64,000 nucleotides of DNA from Bacteroidaceae bacterium (GCA_024699495.1 JAILPK010000020.1:1-64000), one strand, 5' to 3'; shown: positions 1-9,039, counted from the stretch's first letter. A program made the numbers and translations. Notes: generated from the letters alone by a model not told the origin.

Positions 1-55
1 CCCCTGCAGCGAAGATAATCATCGTCAGAATCGCCAAGAATATTTTCCTGTTCAT
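1..55 (-). CDS. 5' fragment of an exported protein gene
   Basis: Only the first 18 codons are inside the window. The reading MNRKIFLAILTMIIFAAG has two basic residues followed by a hydrophobic core, which is a typical signal peptide or lipoprotein leader. A competing start at 66-68 in another frame gives a polar, acidic peptide and is less convincing. Nothing can be said about function because the mature protein lies outside the window. No clear promoter is visible in the repeat-rich spacer upstream of it. Confidence 0.5.
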   Translation of the reverse strand, partial: MNRKIFLAILTMIIFAAG

Positions 56-128
56 ATATCTGTTTCATAATTTCGCCTGCAAAGATAATACTTTTTTTTT
101 GATTGAAAGACTTTTTCAAAAAAAATGA

Positions 129-475
129 AGCCCGCGGCGGCCGGCCGGCCGGCCGATGTATGATGTAATATGGAATATGGAAGATGTGTATAAGATGGAT
201 GATGTTTGATGGATGATGGATGATGTGTATAAGATGGATGATGTTTGATGGATGATGTTAGATGGATGATGTGTATAAGATGGATGATGTTTGATGGATG
301 ATGGATGATGTGAGGCTCGCGCGATGAAGCGGCCAAGGGCGGCTCTACTATGTAATATGGAATATGGAATATGGAATATGTAGGGCTGGCGCGATGAAGC
401 GGCGGAGGCCGCGGTTCATGGTTAATGGTTAATGGTTCATGGTTGGGCTGGCGCGATGAAGCCGCGATGGGCAGG
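129..475. repeat. Mixed tandem repeats in the spacer left of the porin gene
   Basis: This stretch has no credible gene. It starts with a run of GGCC units, then three copies of an ATG-rich unit of about 36 bp (GATGTGTATAAG..., starting near 183, 222 and 268), then short runs of AATATGG and GGTTAATGGTTCAT. Three GC-rich copies of GCGCGATGAAGC (319-330, 389-400, 451-462) are set between them. The longest copy (445-472) has a close relative in the 56-kb spacer. Long open frames here read as His/Ile/Ser repeats and are a by-product of the repeats. Confidence 0.8.
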
Positions 476-515
476 GGGAAGCTGATGGCAAAACAATCAG
501 CCGCAATAAACGCTA

Positions 516-712
516 GGAATGGCTAGCAAAGCTAGAAGAGATAGCAAAGATAGAAAAACTAGGAGAGCTAGAGAAGATAGGAAAGCTAGCAGAGCTAGAG
601 AAGATAGCAAAGCTAGAGAAGATAGCAAAGCTATAATGGATAGAATGGATAGAATGGATAGAATGGATAGAATGGTTAGGAAAGATAGAAGCGCTATAAG
701 AGTTAGAAAGAT
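516..712. repeat. Purine-rich AGATAGCAAAGCTAG repeat block
   Basis: About 200 bp of degenerate repeats built from GATAGCAAAGCTAGA-like words, followed by four or more copies of the 10-bp unit GATAGAATGG. The strand is almost free of pyrimidine runs. An open frame through it on the plus strand is dominated by Arg, Asp, Lys and Met repeats and has no support as a protein. The block ends just before the terminator hairpin of the porin gene. Confidence 0.75.
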
Positions 713-730
713 TAGCGGGGCTAAGGCGTA

Positions 731-770
731 AAGTAAGCAAAAGGCTAATGGAGCTTGCCATTAGCCTTTT
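731..770 (-). terminator. Rho-independent terminator of the porin gene
   Basis: A perfect 13-bp inverted repeat (739-751 with 758-770) encloses a 6-nt loop. The arms are AAAAGGCTAATGG and its complement, so T residues follow the stem on either strand. It lies 42 bp past the stop of the outer-membrane gene at 813, so it most likely ends that minus-strand transcript. Confidence 0.75.
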
Positions 771-812
771 GGTTTGTCCGCGAATTGGGGCGGATGTTAT
801 GGGGGGTGAAGG

Positions 813-2462
813 TCAGAACTTGTAGCCTAAGGTGAAGGTGAGGTTATGGCGGCTCAAATCCACTTCTACTGGCTGTAGTGAGCCTGCGGATGAGCGTACG
901 AACTGATCTTCGTGGAGTGCGTCAGATGATGTCTGGTAATAATCGTCGAATGCATAGAAGTCGCCTTTCTGATGGCGGTATTTATATGCCATGTCAGCGA
1001 ACCAATGTTTGCCCTGCCAGCCAAGACCGCAAGTGAAGATATTCGTTGCGCCGAGATTAGTGAAGTCCGTTCCCAGTTGGTAGTTCATTGCTTCGGAGAA
1101 GTTGTCCTGTGAGAGGCGTGCGTCGCTCTTAAATGGTTTGCTGTAGAAGTTGTAGCCGGCGCGCAGTGCGATGTGCTTGGAGGGTTTGAATTCGAATCCA
1201 GCGCGTATGTTGTGCACGCCCTTTACGATGTTGTTGGTCAGCATATTTACGGAGCGGTCCTTGTCCATGGCCAGTGAGGCTGTGGTGCCCCAGTAGTCCT
1301 GGTAAACTCTGCGCGGGTAGCCCATCTTGGTTCTGTTGTTAAGGGAGAACTCGTAGTCGATATCCCATGCGAAGCTCTTGCCCACAGTGGAGCCGATGCC
1401 AACGCGGAATTTCCATGGTGAATTGAGGTTATACTCGAGATAGTTGTCGTCGAGGCTGTTGTAAGTCTCGGCCTCGGGTGTATAGTAATAGCCGCCGGTG
1501 GTATTCTCGTTGTATTTCCACATGCTGTAAACGGTGGTATAGGACTTGTCCTTGGTGAGGGTGTAGAATGTGGGGGACTCGAGGGCGATGCCAATGCGGA
1601 GGGAATTTTCTTCGAAAGGATAGATGATAGTTCCCAGTTTGAAGTTGATGCCTGCACCGCTGATATGTTCTTCTGAATTCAGAGTGTAAGTCTGGTTGTA
1701 GTCGGCGTCCGTCTCAGCCATCAGAGAGCCGTCAGAATAAGCGCCGATGCGATGTTCGACATAAGAGCTGAAGCTGGAATAATTCAGGAAGTCCACCCCG
1801 ATGGTCAAACCGTAATAGTAGCGGTCCTGATGATTCATGGCGAAGTTGATGTCGAGTCCGTAGAGGTTGCCGCTTGTGGTTCGGAAATAGGAGTTGTCTG
1901 TGGTCTGGAATCCCAGTTTTGTGCCGTCGGCTGCATACACATCATACAAGCCGTAATAGTAGCTGTCGCGCAGGAAGGCATTGGGGTTGAGGTTATCCCA
2001 GTAGTCGGATGCGATTCCCGCGAGCTGAGCAACCTGTGAGAGGCCTCCGAGCCCTGCCTGGTTGGCGAAGAGAGAATGGTTGAAGTCTATTTTCTTCTGG
2101 AAGTTAAGCCCAAAAGTGAGGCGTTTCAGATTTTCTCCGTTGACATTCATCGGAGCTACGAATCCGACCTGATCGAAGGAGTAATGTGCTTTGTCATCGC
2201 CTGGTAGAGGTTCTTCTTTCTGAATCAGGGCTCCCATTCCGACGGAGAAATACCCCTTTCTGATGAGTGCCGTTCCGGCGGGGTTGCTGCTGATTGACGA
2301 GATGTCAGCTCCGAGAGCTCCCATGGCGCCTCCCATTCCGACGTATCGGGCAGTGCCATTGATATCAGAGGTGTTGGATATGCGGTCGTTGGTGTATGTA
2401 TCCTGAGCCACGGCAGGCAGGGCTGCGCATGCGAGAATTACGAGAGAAAATATATTTTTCAT
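813..2462 (-). CDS. OmpP1/FadL-family outer membrane transport protein
   Basis: A 549-residue beta-barrel protein with a signal peptide (MKNIFSLVILACAALPAVAQ). After it comes the block NGTARYVGMGGAMGALGAD followed by SSNPAG, the N-terminal signature of the OmpP1/FadL group, whose members carry hydrophobic compounds across the outer membrane. The rest alternates aromatic and polar residues as expected for strands and ends in a C-terminal aromatic residue (GYKF), the usual signal for barrel assembly. Bacteroidales homologues are often named hemin receptor with little evidence, so the substrate is open. It lies 85 bp downstream of the Gly/Ser-rich gene on the same strand and probably shares its promoter; the hairpin at 739-770 ends the unit. 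Confidence 0.85.
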   Translation of the reverse strand: MKNIFSLVILACAALPAVAQDTYTNDRISNTSDINGTARYVGMGGAMGALGADISSISSNPAGTALIRKGYFSVGMGALIQKEEPLPGDDKAHYSFDQVGFVAPMNVNGENLKRLTFGLNFQKKIDFNHSLFANQAGLGGLSQVAQLAGIASDYWDNLNPNAFLRDSYYYGLYDVYAADGTKLGFQTTDNSYFRTTSGNLYGLDINFAMNHQDRYYYGLTIGVDFLNYSSFSSYVEHRIGAYSDGSLMAETDADYNQTYTLNSEEHISGAGINFKLGTIIYPFEENSLRIGIALESPTFYTLTKDKSYTTVYSMWKYNENTTGGYYYTPEAETYNSLDDNYLEYNLNSPWKFRVGIGSTVGKSFAWDIDYEFSLNNRTKMGYPRRVYQDYWGTTASLAMDKDRSVNMLTNNIVKGVHNIRAGFEFKPSKHIALRAGYNFYSKPFKSDARLSQDNFSEAMNYQLGTDFTNLGATNIFTCGLGWQGKHWFADMAYKYRHQKGDFYAFDDYYQTSSDALHEDQFVRSSAGSLQPVEVDLSRHNLTFTLGYKF

Positions 2463-2547
2463 ATCATTGTTTTGATTTATGGTTACTCACCGTGTTAAAT
2501 ATATCTGTGTAAGCGGGAATCTGTCCGGAGGGAGCAGAAGCGGGATA

Positions 2548-3555
2548 TCAACGGCCGCGTCCGCCTCCGCCGCGGCTGCCTCCGCCTCCGCCGCGTGAGC
2601 TGCCTCCGCCGAATGAGCCGCCTCCGCGTGAGCTGCCTCCGCCGAATGAGCTGCCTCCGCGAGAGCTTCCTCCAGAGGAGCTGAATGAGCCTACAGAACT
2701 GCGGGTGCTGCTGGAGCTGGATGAGGTGGTAGTGGTCCGTGACGTCGAGGTGGCAGAAGAGCCTCGGCTGAATGAGCCACGCTGTGATGTGCTGGTGGTT
2801 GTTGCTGTGCGCTGCGAGGGGCGTCCGCCTCCGCGGCTGTAAGTGCCCGTTGAGGAGCGTCCGTAGCCAGTGGCACCGCGCCCTGCGGCTCCGCGGTTGC
2901 CCCAGCCTGCAGAACTGACACCAGTGCGAGTGTTACCGCGCCCTGTGTGTGCAGCATGTCCGCCGCCGTGGTAGTAGCCGCCGTGGTAGTAGCCGCCGTA
3001 GTAAGGCCATCCGTAATTCCATGAATACCATCCATAAGGGCGATGCCATCCATAGTAACCCCAGTTCCAGCTGAATCCCCATCCGGAATGCCAGAAGGGG
3101 TCATAGTAGTAATCCCAGTAGAAGGGGTCCCAGGGGTCATAGACGCAAGACCAATAGTAGGGTGAATGATAGAAACCGCTGTAACCGAAGCGTCCGAGTC
3201 GGCGCGTTATGGCGTAGTCCTCGCCGTCGCCATAGCCCTCGGAATATCCGGCTGCATAGGCTTGGTTGATGAGGCCTGTGGAATCAGCTATGGAGCAGAT
3301 GGAGTCGTCGTACTGATATCTGGCGGCGTAAGCTCCGCGACGGTTGTACTCGTCAACATTACGCAGAGAGCCAGAGCCGTAGGAGGCTGCGTCGTCGTCA
3401 TAGACTATCTCAACATTGTGCGGTTCGGTGAGCAAGACACTACTCGTAGTCTTCGCCTTCTTCTTGGGGACGAAATACATATCGTCGTCCTGGGCCTGAA
3501 CTGTCAGGGGGAGGACCAACAGCATAGCTGCGAGGATGTGGTTATAACGTATCAT
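2548..3555 (-). CDS. Secreted Tyr/Trp- and Gly/Ser-rich low-complexity protein
   Basis: A 335-residue protein with a clear signal peptide (cleavage after VQAQ). Residues near 120-200 are dense in Tyr, Trp, Gly and His (for example PYYWSCVYDPWDPFYWDYYY). From about residue 200 to the end the protein is Gly/Ser/Arg/Thr-rich and closes with FGGGSSRGGG repeats. I recognise no domain with a known function; similar low-complexity exported proteins occur next to outer-membrane genes in Bacteroidales. It is the first gene of a two-gene unit with the FadL-like porin. The DNA of the C-terminal part is repetitive, so its length may vary between strains. Confidence 0.7.
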   Translation of the reverse strand: MIRYNHILAAMLLVLPLTVQAQDDDMYFVPKKKAKTTSSVLLTEPHNVEIVYDDDAASYGSGSLRNVDEYNRRGAYAARYQYDDSICSIADSTGLINQAYAAGYSEGYGDGEDYAITRRLGRFGYSGFYHSPYYWSCVYDPWDPFYWDYYYDPFWHSGWGFSWNWGYYGWHRPYGWYSWNYGWPYYGGYYHGGYYHGGGHAAHTGRGNTRTGVSSAGWGNRGAAGRGATGYGRSSTGTYSRGGGRPSQRTATTTSTSQRGSFSRGSSATSTSRTTTTSSSSSSTRSSVGSFSSSGGSSRGGSSFGGGSSRGGGSFGGGSSRGGGGGSRGGGGRGR

Positions 3556-3610
3556 AGTATTTAAGTCTTAAGTTATACAATATACTTTTTCTTCTGTTTT
3601 TTCTATGCTG

Positions 3611-3641
3611 CAAAGGTCGTTCTATATTTACATACAGCAAA
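3611..3641 (-). promoter_or_regulatory. Probable promoter of the 3555-813 unit
   Basis: Read on the minus strand, a TTTG at 3638-3641 is followed after 19 nt by GACCTTTG (3611-3618), close to the Bacteroidota pattern TTTG/TAnnTTTG. The first two bases of the -7 box differ from consensus. It lies about 55 bp upstream of the start codon. Confidence 0.5.
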
Positions 3642-3778
3642 AGGAAAAACCCTAAAAACCAAGGGGAGAACCCCTATAAAATGTTCTATATGGTTGTTTT
3701 TACGTGGCAAAAGTAGGTATTCAGCGTCAGAAAAACAACAAAATCAACAAAAAACAAATTCAATTAAGAAAAATTGCC

Positions 3779-3786
3779 TATCTTTG
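3779..3786 (+). promoter_or_regulatory. -7 box of the fabD promoter
   Basis: TATCTTTG matches TAnnTTTG exactly and is followed by GC, as is common in this phylum. No good TTG sits 19-21 bp upstream; the region is AT-rich. It lies 58 bp before the fabD start and is divergent from the promoter near 3611. The rest of 3556-3843 is AT-rich sequence without a gene. Confidence 0.6.
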
Positions 3787-3843
3787 CAACAATTTTGGAT
3801 ATAACCCATAATAATATATTTAATTTTAAACAAAAATAAGAAG

Positions 3844-4740
3844 ATGAAAGCATTTGTTTTCCCCGGTCAGGGGGCACAATTTCCCGGGATGGGCAAAGAC
3901 CTCTACGACAACAACCCCACAGCCAAGTCGCTTTTTGACAAGGCAGACGAGATTCTCGGTTTCAAGATCACCGAAATAATGTTCAACGGGACTCCCGAAG
4001 AGCTGAAACAGACGAAGGTGACGCAGCCGGCTGTGTTCCTGCACTCGGTAATCACAGCCATCTGCATGGGAGAGGATTTCCAGGCAGACATGGTAGGCGG
4101 CCACTCTCTGGGCGAGTTCAGCGCTTTGGTAGCCTCGGGAGCATTGTCGTTTGACGAAGGACTGCGTCTGGTAAGTGCCCGTGCGCAGGCTATGCAGAAG
4201 GCCTGCGAGGCCAAGCCCTCGACGATGGCCGCAATCATCGGTCTCGACGACGAGACTGTGGAGCGCATCTGCAAGGAGGTGTCAGCCGAGGGCGGTGTGT
4301 GTGTGCCCGCCAATTACAACAACCCCGGGCAGCTGGTGATCAGTGGCACTGTGGAGGCAATCAATGCAGCCTGCGCAAAGCTGAAGGAAGCAGGTGCCAA
4401 GCGCGCTTTGCCGCTGGCAGTAGGCGGTGCATTCCACAGCCCTCTGATGCAGCCGGCCAAGGACGAGCTCCAGGCAGCCATCGAGGCCACGGAATTCCAC
4501 ACTCCCAAATGTCCTGTATATCAGAATGTGGACGGGAAGGCACACACCAACCCCGAAGAGATCAAGCAGAACCTCATAGCACAGCTGACTGCAAGCGTAC
4601 GCTGGACGCAGGAAGTGCAGAATATGATTGCAGCAGGCGCCACCGACTTCACAGAGTGCGGCCCCGGCAAGGCGCTTCAAGGCATGATAGCTAAGATTGC
4701 CAAGGGCAACGAGGCTGTTACGGCCCACGGCGTAGAATAA
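3844..4740 (+). CDS. fabD: Malonyl-CoA:ACP transacylase
   Basis: FabD moves the malonyl group from CoA to acyl carrier protein for fatty-acid elongation in the cytoplasm. The 298 residues match the family's usual length. Visible signatures are FPGQGAQFPGMG at 6-17, the nucleophile elbow GHSLG with Ser88, an Arg at 113 that binds the malonyl carboxylate, and His198 in GGAFHSPLM. It starts after a good -7 promoter box. The GH13 gene begins 2 bp after its stop, so the two are likely transcribed together although their pathways are unrelated. Confidence 0.97.
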   Translation: MKAFVFPGQGAQFPGMGKDLYDNNPTAKSLFDKADEILGFKITEIMFNGTPEELKQTKVTQPAVFLHSVITAICMGEDFQADMVGGHSLGEFSALVASGALSFDEGLRLVSARAQAMQKACEAKPSTMAAIIGLDDETVERICKEVSAEGGVCVPANYNNPGQLVISGTVEAINAACAKLKEAGAKRALPLAVGGAFHSPLMQPAKDELQAAIEATEFHTPKCPVYQNVDGKAHTNPEEIKQNLIAQLTASVRWTQEVQNMIAAGATDFTECGPGKALQGMIAKIAKGNEAVTAHGVE

Positions 4741-4742
4741 TA

Positions 4743-6500
4743 ATGAAAAGGCTTTTTCTCATAGTAAGCATGGCTGTCTGGGCTATGCATATGTACCCCC
4801 AATCAATGCAAAAAGACAAAATCATCATCTATCAGGTATTCACGCGTCTGTTTGGTTCGGATGCCAATGTCAACCAGCATAACGGCGACAAGGCCACCAA
4901 CGGCTGCGGAACGATGTCTGACTTCTCCGCGAAAGCTCTCGGCGAAATCAAGAAGCTTGGAGCAAACTATATCTGGCCAACGGGAATTATAGAGCATGCC
5001 ACTCAGACGGACTATTCTGCCTACGGCATTGCCCGCGACCATCACGCCATAGTGAAGGGGAAGGCCGGCAGCGCCTATGCCATAAAGGACTACTACGATG
5101 TGGACCCGGACATAGCGACGAGTGTGCCCGGGCGTATGAAGGAGTTTGAGCGCTTTCTGGCAAGGACCCACAAGGCCGGTCTGAAGATGATAATCGACTT
5201 CGTGTCCAACCATGTCGCGCGCCAATATCATTCTGACGCATGTCCGGAAGGCGTTGAGGACCTCGGCGCATCCGACGACAAGAACAAGGCTTTTTCTGCG
5301 GAGAATAATTTCTATTACGCCGTGGGAGAGCAGCTCTCTGCCGATTTCGACCTGCGTCAGGATGAGCAGGATGCTTATTATGAGTTCCCGGCCCGCGCCA
5401 CCGGTAATGACAACTTCTCATCCCACGCCCGCCGCGACGACTGGTATGAAACAGTAAAACTGAATTATGGCGTAGATTACGTCAACGGGCGTGCAGCGCA
5501 CTTCGCCCCCGTCCCCTCGACATGGCAGAAGATGCTTGACATCCTGAAATTCTGGGCATCGAAGGGCGTTGACGGTTTCCGCTGCGACATGGCGGAGATG
5601 GTTCCTGCGGAGTTCTGGGGCTGGGCTATACCCAAGGTGAAGGAGAATCACCCCGACTTACTGTTTATAGCCGAGGTATATAACCCCAACGAATACCGCA
5701 GATATATCAACGAAGGCAAATTCGACTATCTCTACGACAAGGTGGGGCTCTACGACACTCTGCGCGCTGTAACCTGCGGCAAGAGCAACGCCACCGCGAT
5801 AACAGGCTGCTGGCAGGCTGTGGAAGATATCCGCGACCACATGCTCAATTTCCTCGAGAACCACGATGAGCAGCGCATCGCCTCCGACTTCTTTGCCGGA
5901 GATGGCGAGCGCGGACGCGCCCCTATGCTGGTGTCAGCATGCCTCTGGCAGAACCCGATGATGGTTTATTTCGGTCAGGAGCTGGGCGAACGTGGTATGG
6001 ACGAGGAAGGATTCAGCGGGCGCGACGGGCGCACCACAATCTTCGACTACTGGACTGTATCCACAATCAGCCGATGGCGTAACAAAGGTAAGTTCGACGG
6101 GCGTAAGCTGACCCCACAAGAGACTGAGCTCCAAGCATTTTACTCGAGACTCTTAAACCTCTGCAATAACGAAAAGGCATTGAAGGCGGGCAAGTTTTTC
6201 GATTTGATGTATGTGAACCCGAGGAGCGGTCATTTCAACCCCAGCCGCCATTACGCCTTCGCACGGACGGCGGGCAAGGAGATGATAATCGTGGTTGCTA
6301 ATTTCGACGACACCCCGGTGGACATGCATCTGTCATTGCCCCGCCACATGTTCGAACTTTACAACATCGCGCCGGCAAGCCAGAAGAAAGCCACCGACCT
6401 GCTGACAGATAAGTCAATGACTATCGCATTCACACCGGACGAGCCCGTGGAGGTGAAGGTGCCAGCCCTCGGAGGCGTGATGCTCAAACTAAAACTCTAA
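4743..6500 (+). CDS. GH13-family alpha-amylase-type glycoside hydrolase, exported
   Basis: A 585-residue alpha-amylase-superfamily enzyme acting on alpha-glucans. The N-terminus (MKRLFLIVSMAVWAMHMYPQ) is a signal peptide, so a periplasmic or surface site is likely. The four GH13 regions are readable: DFVSNH at 152-157, GFRCDMAE with the nucleophile Asp282, the acid/base Glu311 in FIAE, and NHD at 373-375 with Asp375. The C-terminal 80 residues form the expected small beta domain. It follows fabD by 2 bp. I cannot assign substrate (starch, glycogen, maltodextrin) from sequence; no SusC/SusD pair is nearby. Confidence 0.9.
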   Translation: MKRLFLIVSMAVWAMHMYPQSMQKDKIIIYQVFTRLFGSDANVNQHNGDKATNGCGTMSDFSAKALGEIKKLGANYIWPTGIIEHATQTDYSAYGIARDHHAIVKGKAGSAYAIKDYYDVDPDIATSVPGRMKEFERFLARTHKAGLKMIIDFVSNHVARQYHSDACPEGVEDLGASDDKNKAFSAENNFYYAVGEQLSADFDLRQDEQDAYYEFPARATGNDNFSSHARRDDWYETVKLNYGVDYVNGRAAHFAPVPSTWQKMLDILKFWASKGVDGFRCDMAEMVPAEFWGWAIPKVKENHPDLLFIAEVYNPNEYRRYINEGKFDYLYDKVGLYDTLRAVTCGKSNATAITGCWQAVEDIRDHMLNFLENHDEQRIASDFFAGDGERGRAPMLVSACLWQNPMMVYFGQELGERGMDEEGFSGRDGRTTIFDYWTVSTISRWRNKGKFDGRKLTPQETELQAFYSRLLNLCNNEKALKAGKFFDLMYVNPRSGHFNPSRHYAFARTAGKEMIIVVANFDDTPVDMHLSLPRHMFELYNIAPASQKKATDLLTDKSMTIAFTPDEPVEVKVPALGGVMLKLKL

Positions 6501-6758
6501 GACCCTCAGGCAAAAGCCCTCGAAACAGGCCTTCAGGCAAAAGCCTCGAAACAGACCTTCAGGCAAAGCCTCGAAACAGACCTTCAGGCAAAGCCCTCGA
6601 AACAGGCCTTCAGGCAAAAGCCTCGAAACAGGCCCTCAGGCAAAAGCCTCGAAACAAACCCTCAGGCAAAAGCCTCGAAACAGACCTTCAGGCAAAGCCT
6701 CGAAACAGACCTTCAGGCAAAGCCTCGAAACAGACCCTCAGGCAAAGCCTCGAAACAT
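6501..6758. repeat. Ten tandem copies of a 25-27 bp unit
   Basis: The spacer between the amylase and the SLC13 transporter consists of ten head-to-tail copies of a unit whose core is CAGGCAAAGCCTCGAAACAG. Copies differ by A3/A4 after GGC, by T/C in CCTTCAGG or CCCTCAGG, and by an extra C in some. Each unit holds the small dyad AGGC-AAA-GCCT, so a transcript would carry ten small hairpins in a row. The block starts directly after the stop codon and ends 17 bp before the next start. No promoter is visible in it. Confidence 0.95.
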
Positions 6759-6775
6759 AAAAACAACAGACAGAC

Positions 6776-8434
6776 ATGTCCTTCTCAATAATATACGTAG
6801 CGCTAATCCTCGTGTTTATGCTGTTTGCATTGATGCGGGAATACCTGCGTCCGGGCCTTGTGCTTTTCACGGCAGTAGTCTTACTCCTCGTGGCTGGCAT
6901 CATCACCCCGGAAGAGGCTATAAAAGGCTTCTCAAACAAGGGCATGATAACCGTAGGATTGCTATATCTGGTCAGCGAGGGAGTGCGCAAGAGCGGCCTG
7001 CTGGAACGCATCGTATTCAGGATGCTCCCGAAGAAAAAGGCTAACATAACCAATGCAGGGCTCCGCTTCTACCCTATCGTCTCCTTCATCTCGGCATTCT
7101 TCAACAACACCCCGGTGGTTGTGATATTCGCCCCGATGATAAAGAACTGGGCACGGAAAATGAAGCTCCCGCCAACCAAATTCCTCATCCCGCTGTCTTA
7201 CGCCACAGTAATCGGCGGTATCTGCACGCTGATAGGCACAACCACGAACCTCGTTTTACATGGTATGCTTATCCAGGAGCATAAGGACGAGGTGACGGCA
7301 GCGGCCGACGGCGCCTCAGAGGGGATATTGATGCGCTTCGGAATAGACGGCATCCCGATGTTCGAACTGACCAAAGTGGGTGTGTTCATCGCGGTGGCCG
7401 GTCTGATTTATCTTATATTCTTCTCGCGCTATCTGCTGCCCGACAACCGCCATTCAGAAGAGGAGGTTGAAGACCTGGACATCGCTCCGGGCATGACCCG
7501 CCACGAGGTTCTGCTCGGCAACCGCTTCCCGGGCCTGGGCAAGACACTGCATGAATTTGACTTTTTCCGCCATTACGGAGCCCATGTGCGGGCCATCTGC
7601 AGGGGCGGCCGAGTGCTCGAGGGGGATTTCATGAACATGCGCATGACGCACGAGGATACGCTCATCGTGGATGCCGACGACTCCTTTATGAAGAGTTGGG
7701 GCGAAAGCCGCGTATTCTGGATGATCAACCGCGTCGGTGACTACGAGCCTCCGATGAGCAACAAGAAGCGTTGGCTGGCTCTGGTGCTTCTTATATTAAT
7801 GATTATAGGAGCCACAGTAGGTGAGTTAGGTCCGGTAAAAGAGTGGCTGGCAGCGCAGCCCTTTGTGCAGGAATACATGCCCGCCCTGAAGCTGGACATG
7901 TTCTTCTTCGTGTGCATAACGACAGTGATCATGGCTTGGACACGGCTGTTCTCCCCGCGGAAATACACCAAATACATGTCGTGGGATGTGCTCATAACCA
8001 TAGCATGCGCCTTCGCCATATCCACCGCTATGACCCACTCCGGCTTTGCCGACCTGATAGCCGGATACATCATATCCCTCACCGACATAGTGAAGGGGTC
8101 GGACTACGGAATATTCATCATCCTGGCTGCCCTGTTCCTGATTACCAATATCTTCACCGAACTCGTGACGAACAACGCAGCGGCGGCGCTGGCCTTCCCG
8201 CTGGCTCTGGCTGTGTCAGAAAGGCTGGACATGAACCCCATGCCCTTCGTGGTGTGCATCTGCTTTGCCGCCAGCGCCTCATTCAGCACTCCGATAGGCT
8301 ATCAGACGAATCTCATTGTGCAAGGAGTAGGCGGCTATAAATTCAAGGACTTCCTGAAGGTGGGCCTGCCCATGAATCTTATTGTTTTCATTCTCTCGGT
8401 GATTCTTATTCCGATATTTTATAATTTGATTTAG
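6776..8434 (+). CDS. SLC13/DASS-family permease with TrkA-C domain, probable sulfate transporter
   Basis: A 552-residue membrane protein with about 11-12 hydrophobic segments. The hydrophilic insert at residues 228-308 (from EEEVEDLDI to SWGESR) reads like an RCK/TrkA-C domain, as in the sulfur-responsive SLC13 branch. The motifs FFNNTPVVVIF and IGTTTNLV near residues 103-155, and their second-half counterparts ELVTNNAAAALAFPLA and STPIGYQTNLIV, are the paired substrate- and ion-binding hairpins of the family. It lies 8 bp upstream of cysC and heads the sulfate-activation cluster, so sulfate is the likely substrate; this is inference from context. Its 5' region is a tandem-repeat array. Confidence 0.88.
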   Translation: MSFSIIYVALILVFMLFALMREYLRPGLVLFTAVVLLLVAGIITPEEAIKGFSNKGMITVGLLYLVSEGVRKSGLLERIVFRMLPKKKANITNAGLRFYPIVSFISAFFNNTPVVVIFAPMIKNWARKMKLPPTKFLIPLSYATVIGGICTLIGTTTNLVLHGMLIQEHKDEVTAAADGASEGILMRFGIDGIPMFELTKVGVFIAVAGLIYLIFFSRYLLPDNRHSEEEVEDLDIAPGMTRHEVLLGNRFPGLGKTLHEFDFFRHYGAHVRAICRGGRVLEGDFMNMRMTHEDTLIVDADDSFMKSWGESRVFWMINRVGDYEPPMSNKKRWLALVLLILMIIGATVGELGPVKEWLAAQPFVQEYMPALKLDMFFFVCITTVIMAWTRLFSPRKYTKYMSWDVLITIACAFAISTAMTHSGFADLIAGYIISLTDIVKGSDYGIFIILAALFLITNIFTELVTNNAAAALAFPLALAVSERLDMNPMPFVVCICFAASASFSTPIGYQTNLIVQGVGGYKFKDFLKVGLPMNLIVFILSVILIPIFYNLI

Positions 8435-8442
8435 CCAACCCC

Positions 8443-9039
8443 ATGGACAACAATATTTATCCCATATATGACAAGATGCTCAGCCGCTCTGACAAAGAAC
8501 AGCTTCTCGGACAGAGAGGAGTGATGATATGGTTCACCGGACTGAGCGGCTCGGGGAAAAGCACGATAGCCCTGGGCGTGGAACGGGAGTTGCACAGCCG
8601 CGGCATCCTCTGCCGGATACTCGACGGCGACAATATCCGTTCGGGAATCAACAGGAATCTCGGATTCAGCGCCGGCGACCGCCATGAGAATATCCGGCGC
8701 ATCGCCGAAATCGGTAAGCTGTTTGTAGATACAGGCATAGTAACTCTCGCGGCCTTTGTCTCCCCCACGGAAGAATACAGGGCTCTGGCGCGGGATATAA
8801 TCGGAGAGGAGGACTTCAAGGAGGTATATGTATCCACCCCTCTGGAAGAATGTGAACGCCGGGATGTGAAGGGTCTGTATGCCCGCGCACGGCGCGGCGA
8901 AATCAATGACTTCACCGGAATCAGCGCACCCTTTGAAGTGCCATCCTCGCCGGCGCTGAGCCTCGACACCTCTGTGCTACCGCTGGAGGAGAGTGTCAGA
9001 AGAGTGGTCCAATTAATCACCGCCGACAGCAAAACATAG
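8443..9039 (+). CDS. cysC: Adenylylsulfate (APS) kinase
   Basis: CysC phosphorylates APS at the 3' position to PAPS, the sulfonate donor. The 198 residues fit the family. Visible are the P-loop GLSGSGKST at 33-41, the APS-binding stretch LDGDNIRSGINRNLGFS, the block DRHENIRRIAEIGKLF and the lid region near GLYARARRGEI. It is 8 bp downstream of the transporter and upstream of cysD, with a repeat-filled 366-bp gap between. No reductase genes are near, so the PAPS made here is most simply linked to the sulfotransferase at 15582. Confidence 0.96.
   Translation: MDNNIYPIYDKMLSRSDKEQLLGQRGVMIWFTGLSGSGKSTIALGVERELHSRGILCRILDGDNIRSGINRNLGFSAGDRHENIRRIAEIGKLFVDTGIVTLAAFVSPTEEYRALARDIIGEEDFKEVYVSTPLEECERRDVKGLYARARRGEINDFTGISAPFEVPSSPALSLDTSVLPLEESVRRVVQLITADSKT

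Noticed and set aside
52-761. Open frames rich in His/Ile/Ser or Arg/Asp repeats left of the porin gene
   Set aside because: They are direct read-outs of tandem DNA repeats, with no normal codon use or recognisable domain.
6501-6758. CRISPR array
   Set aside because: The units are contiguous with no unique spacers and no cas genes are nearby. The same holds for the arrays at 9081, 20100 and 46877.
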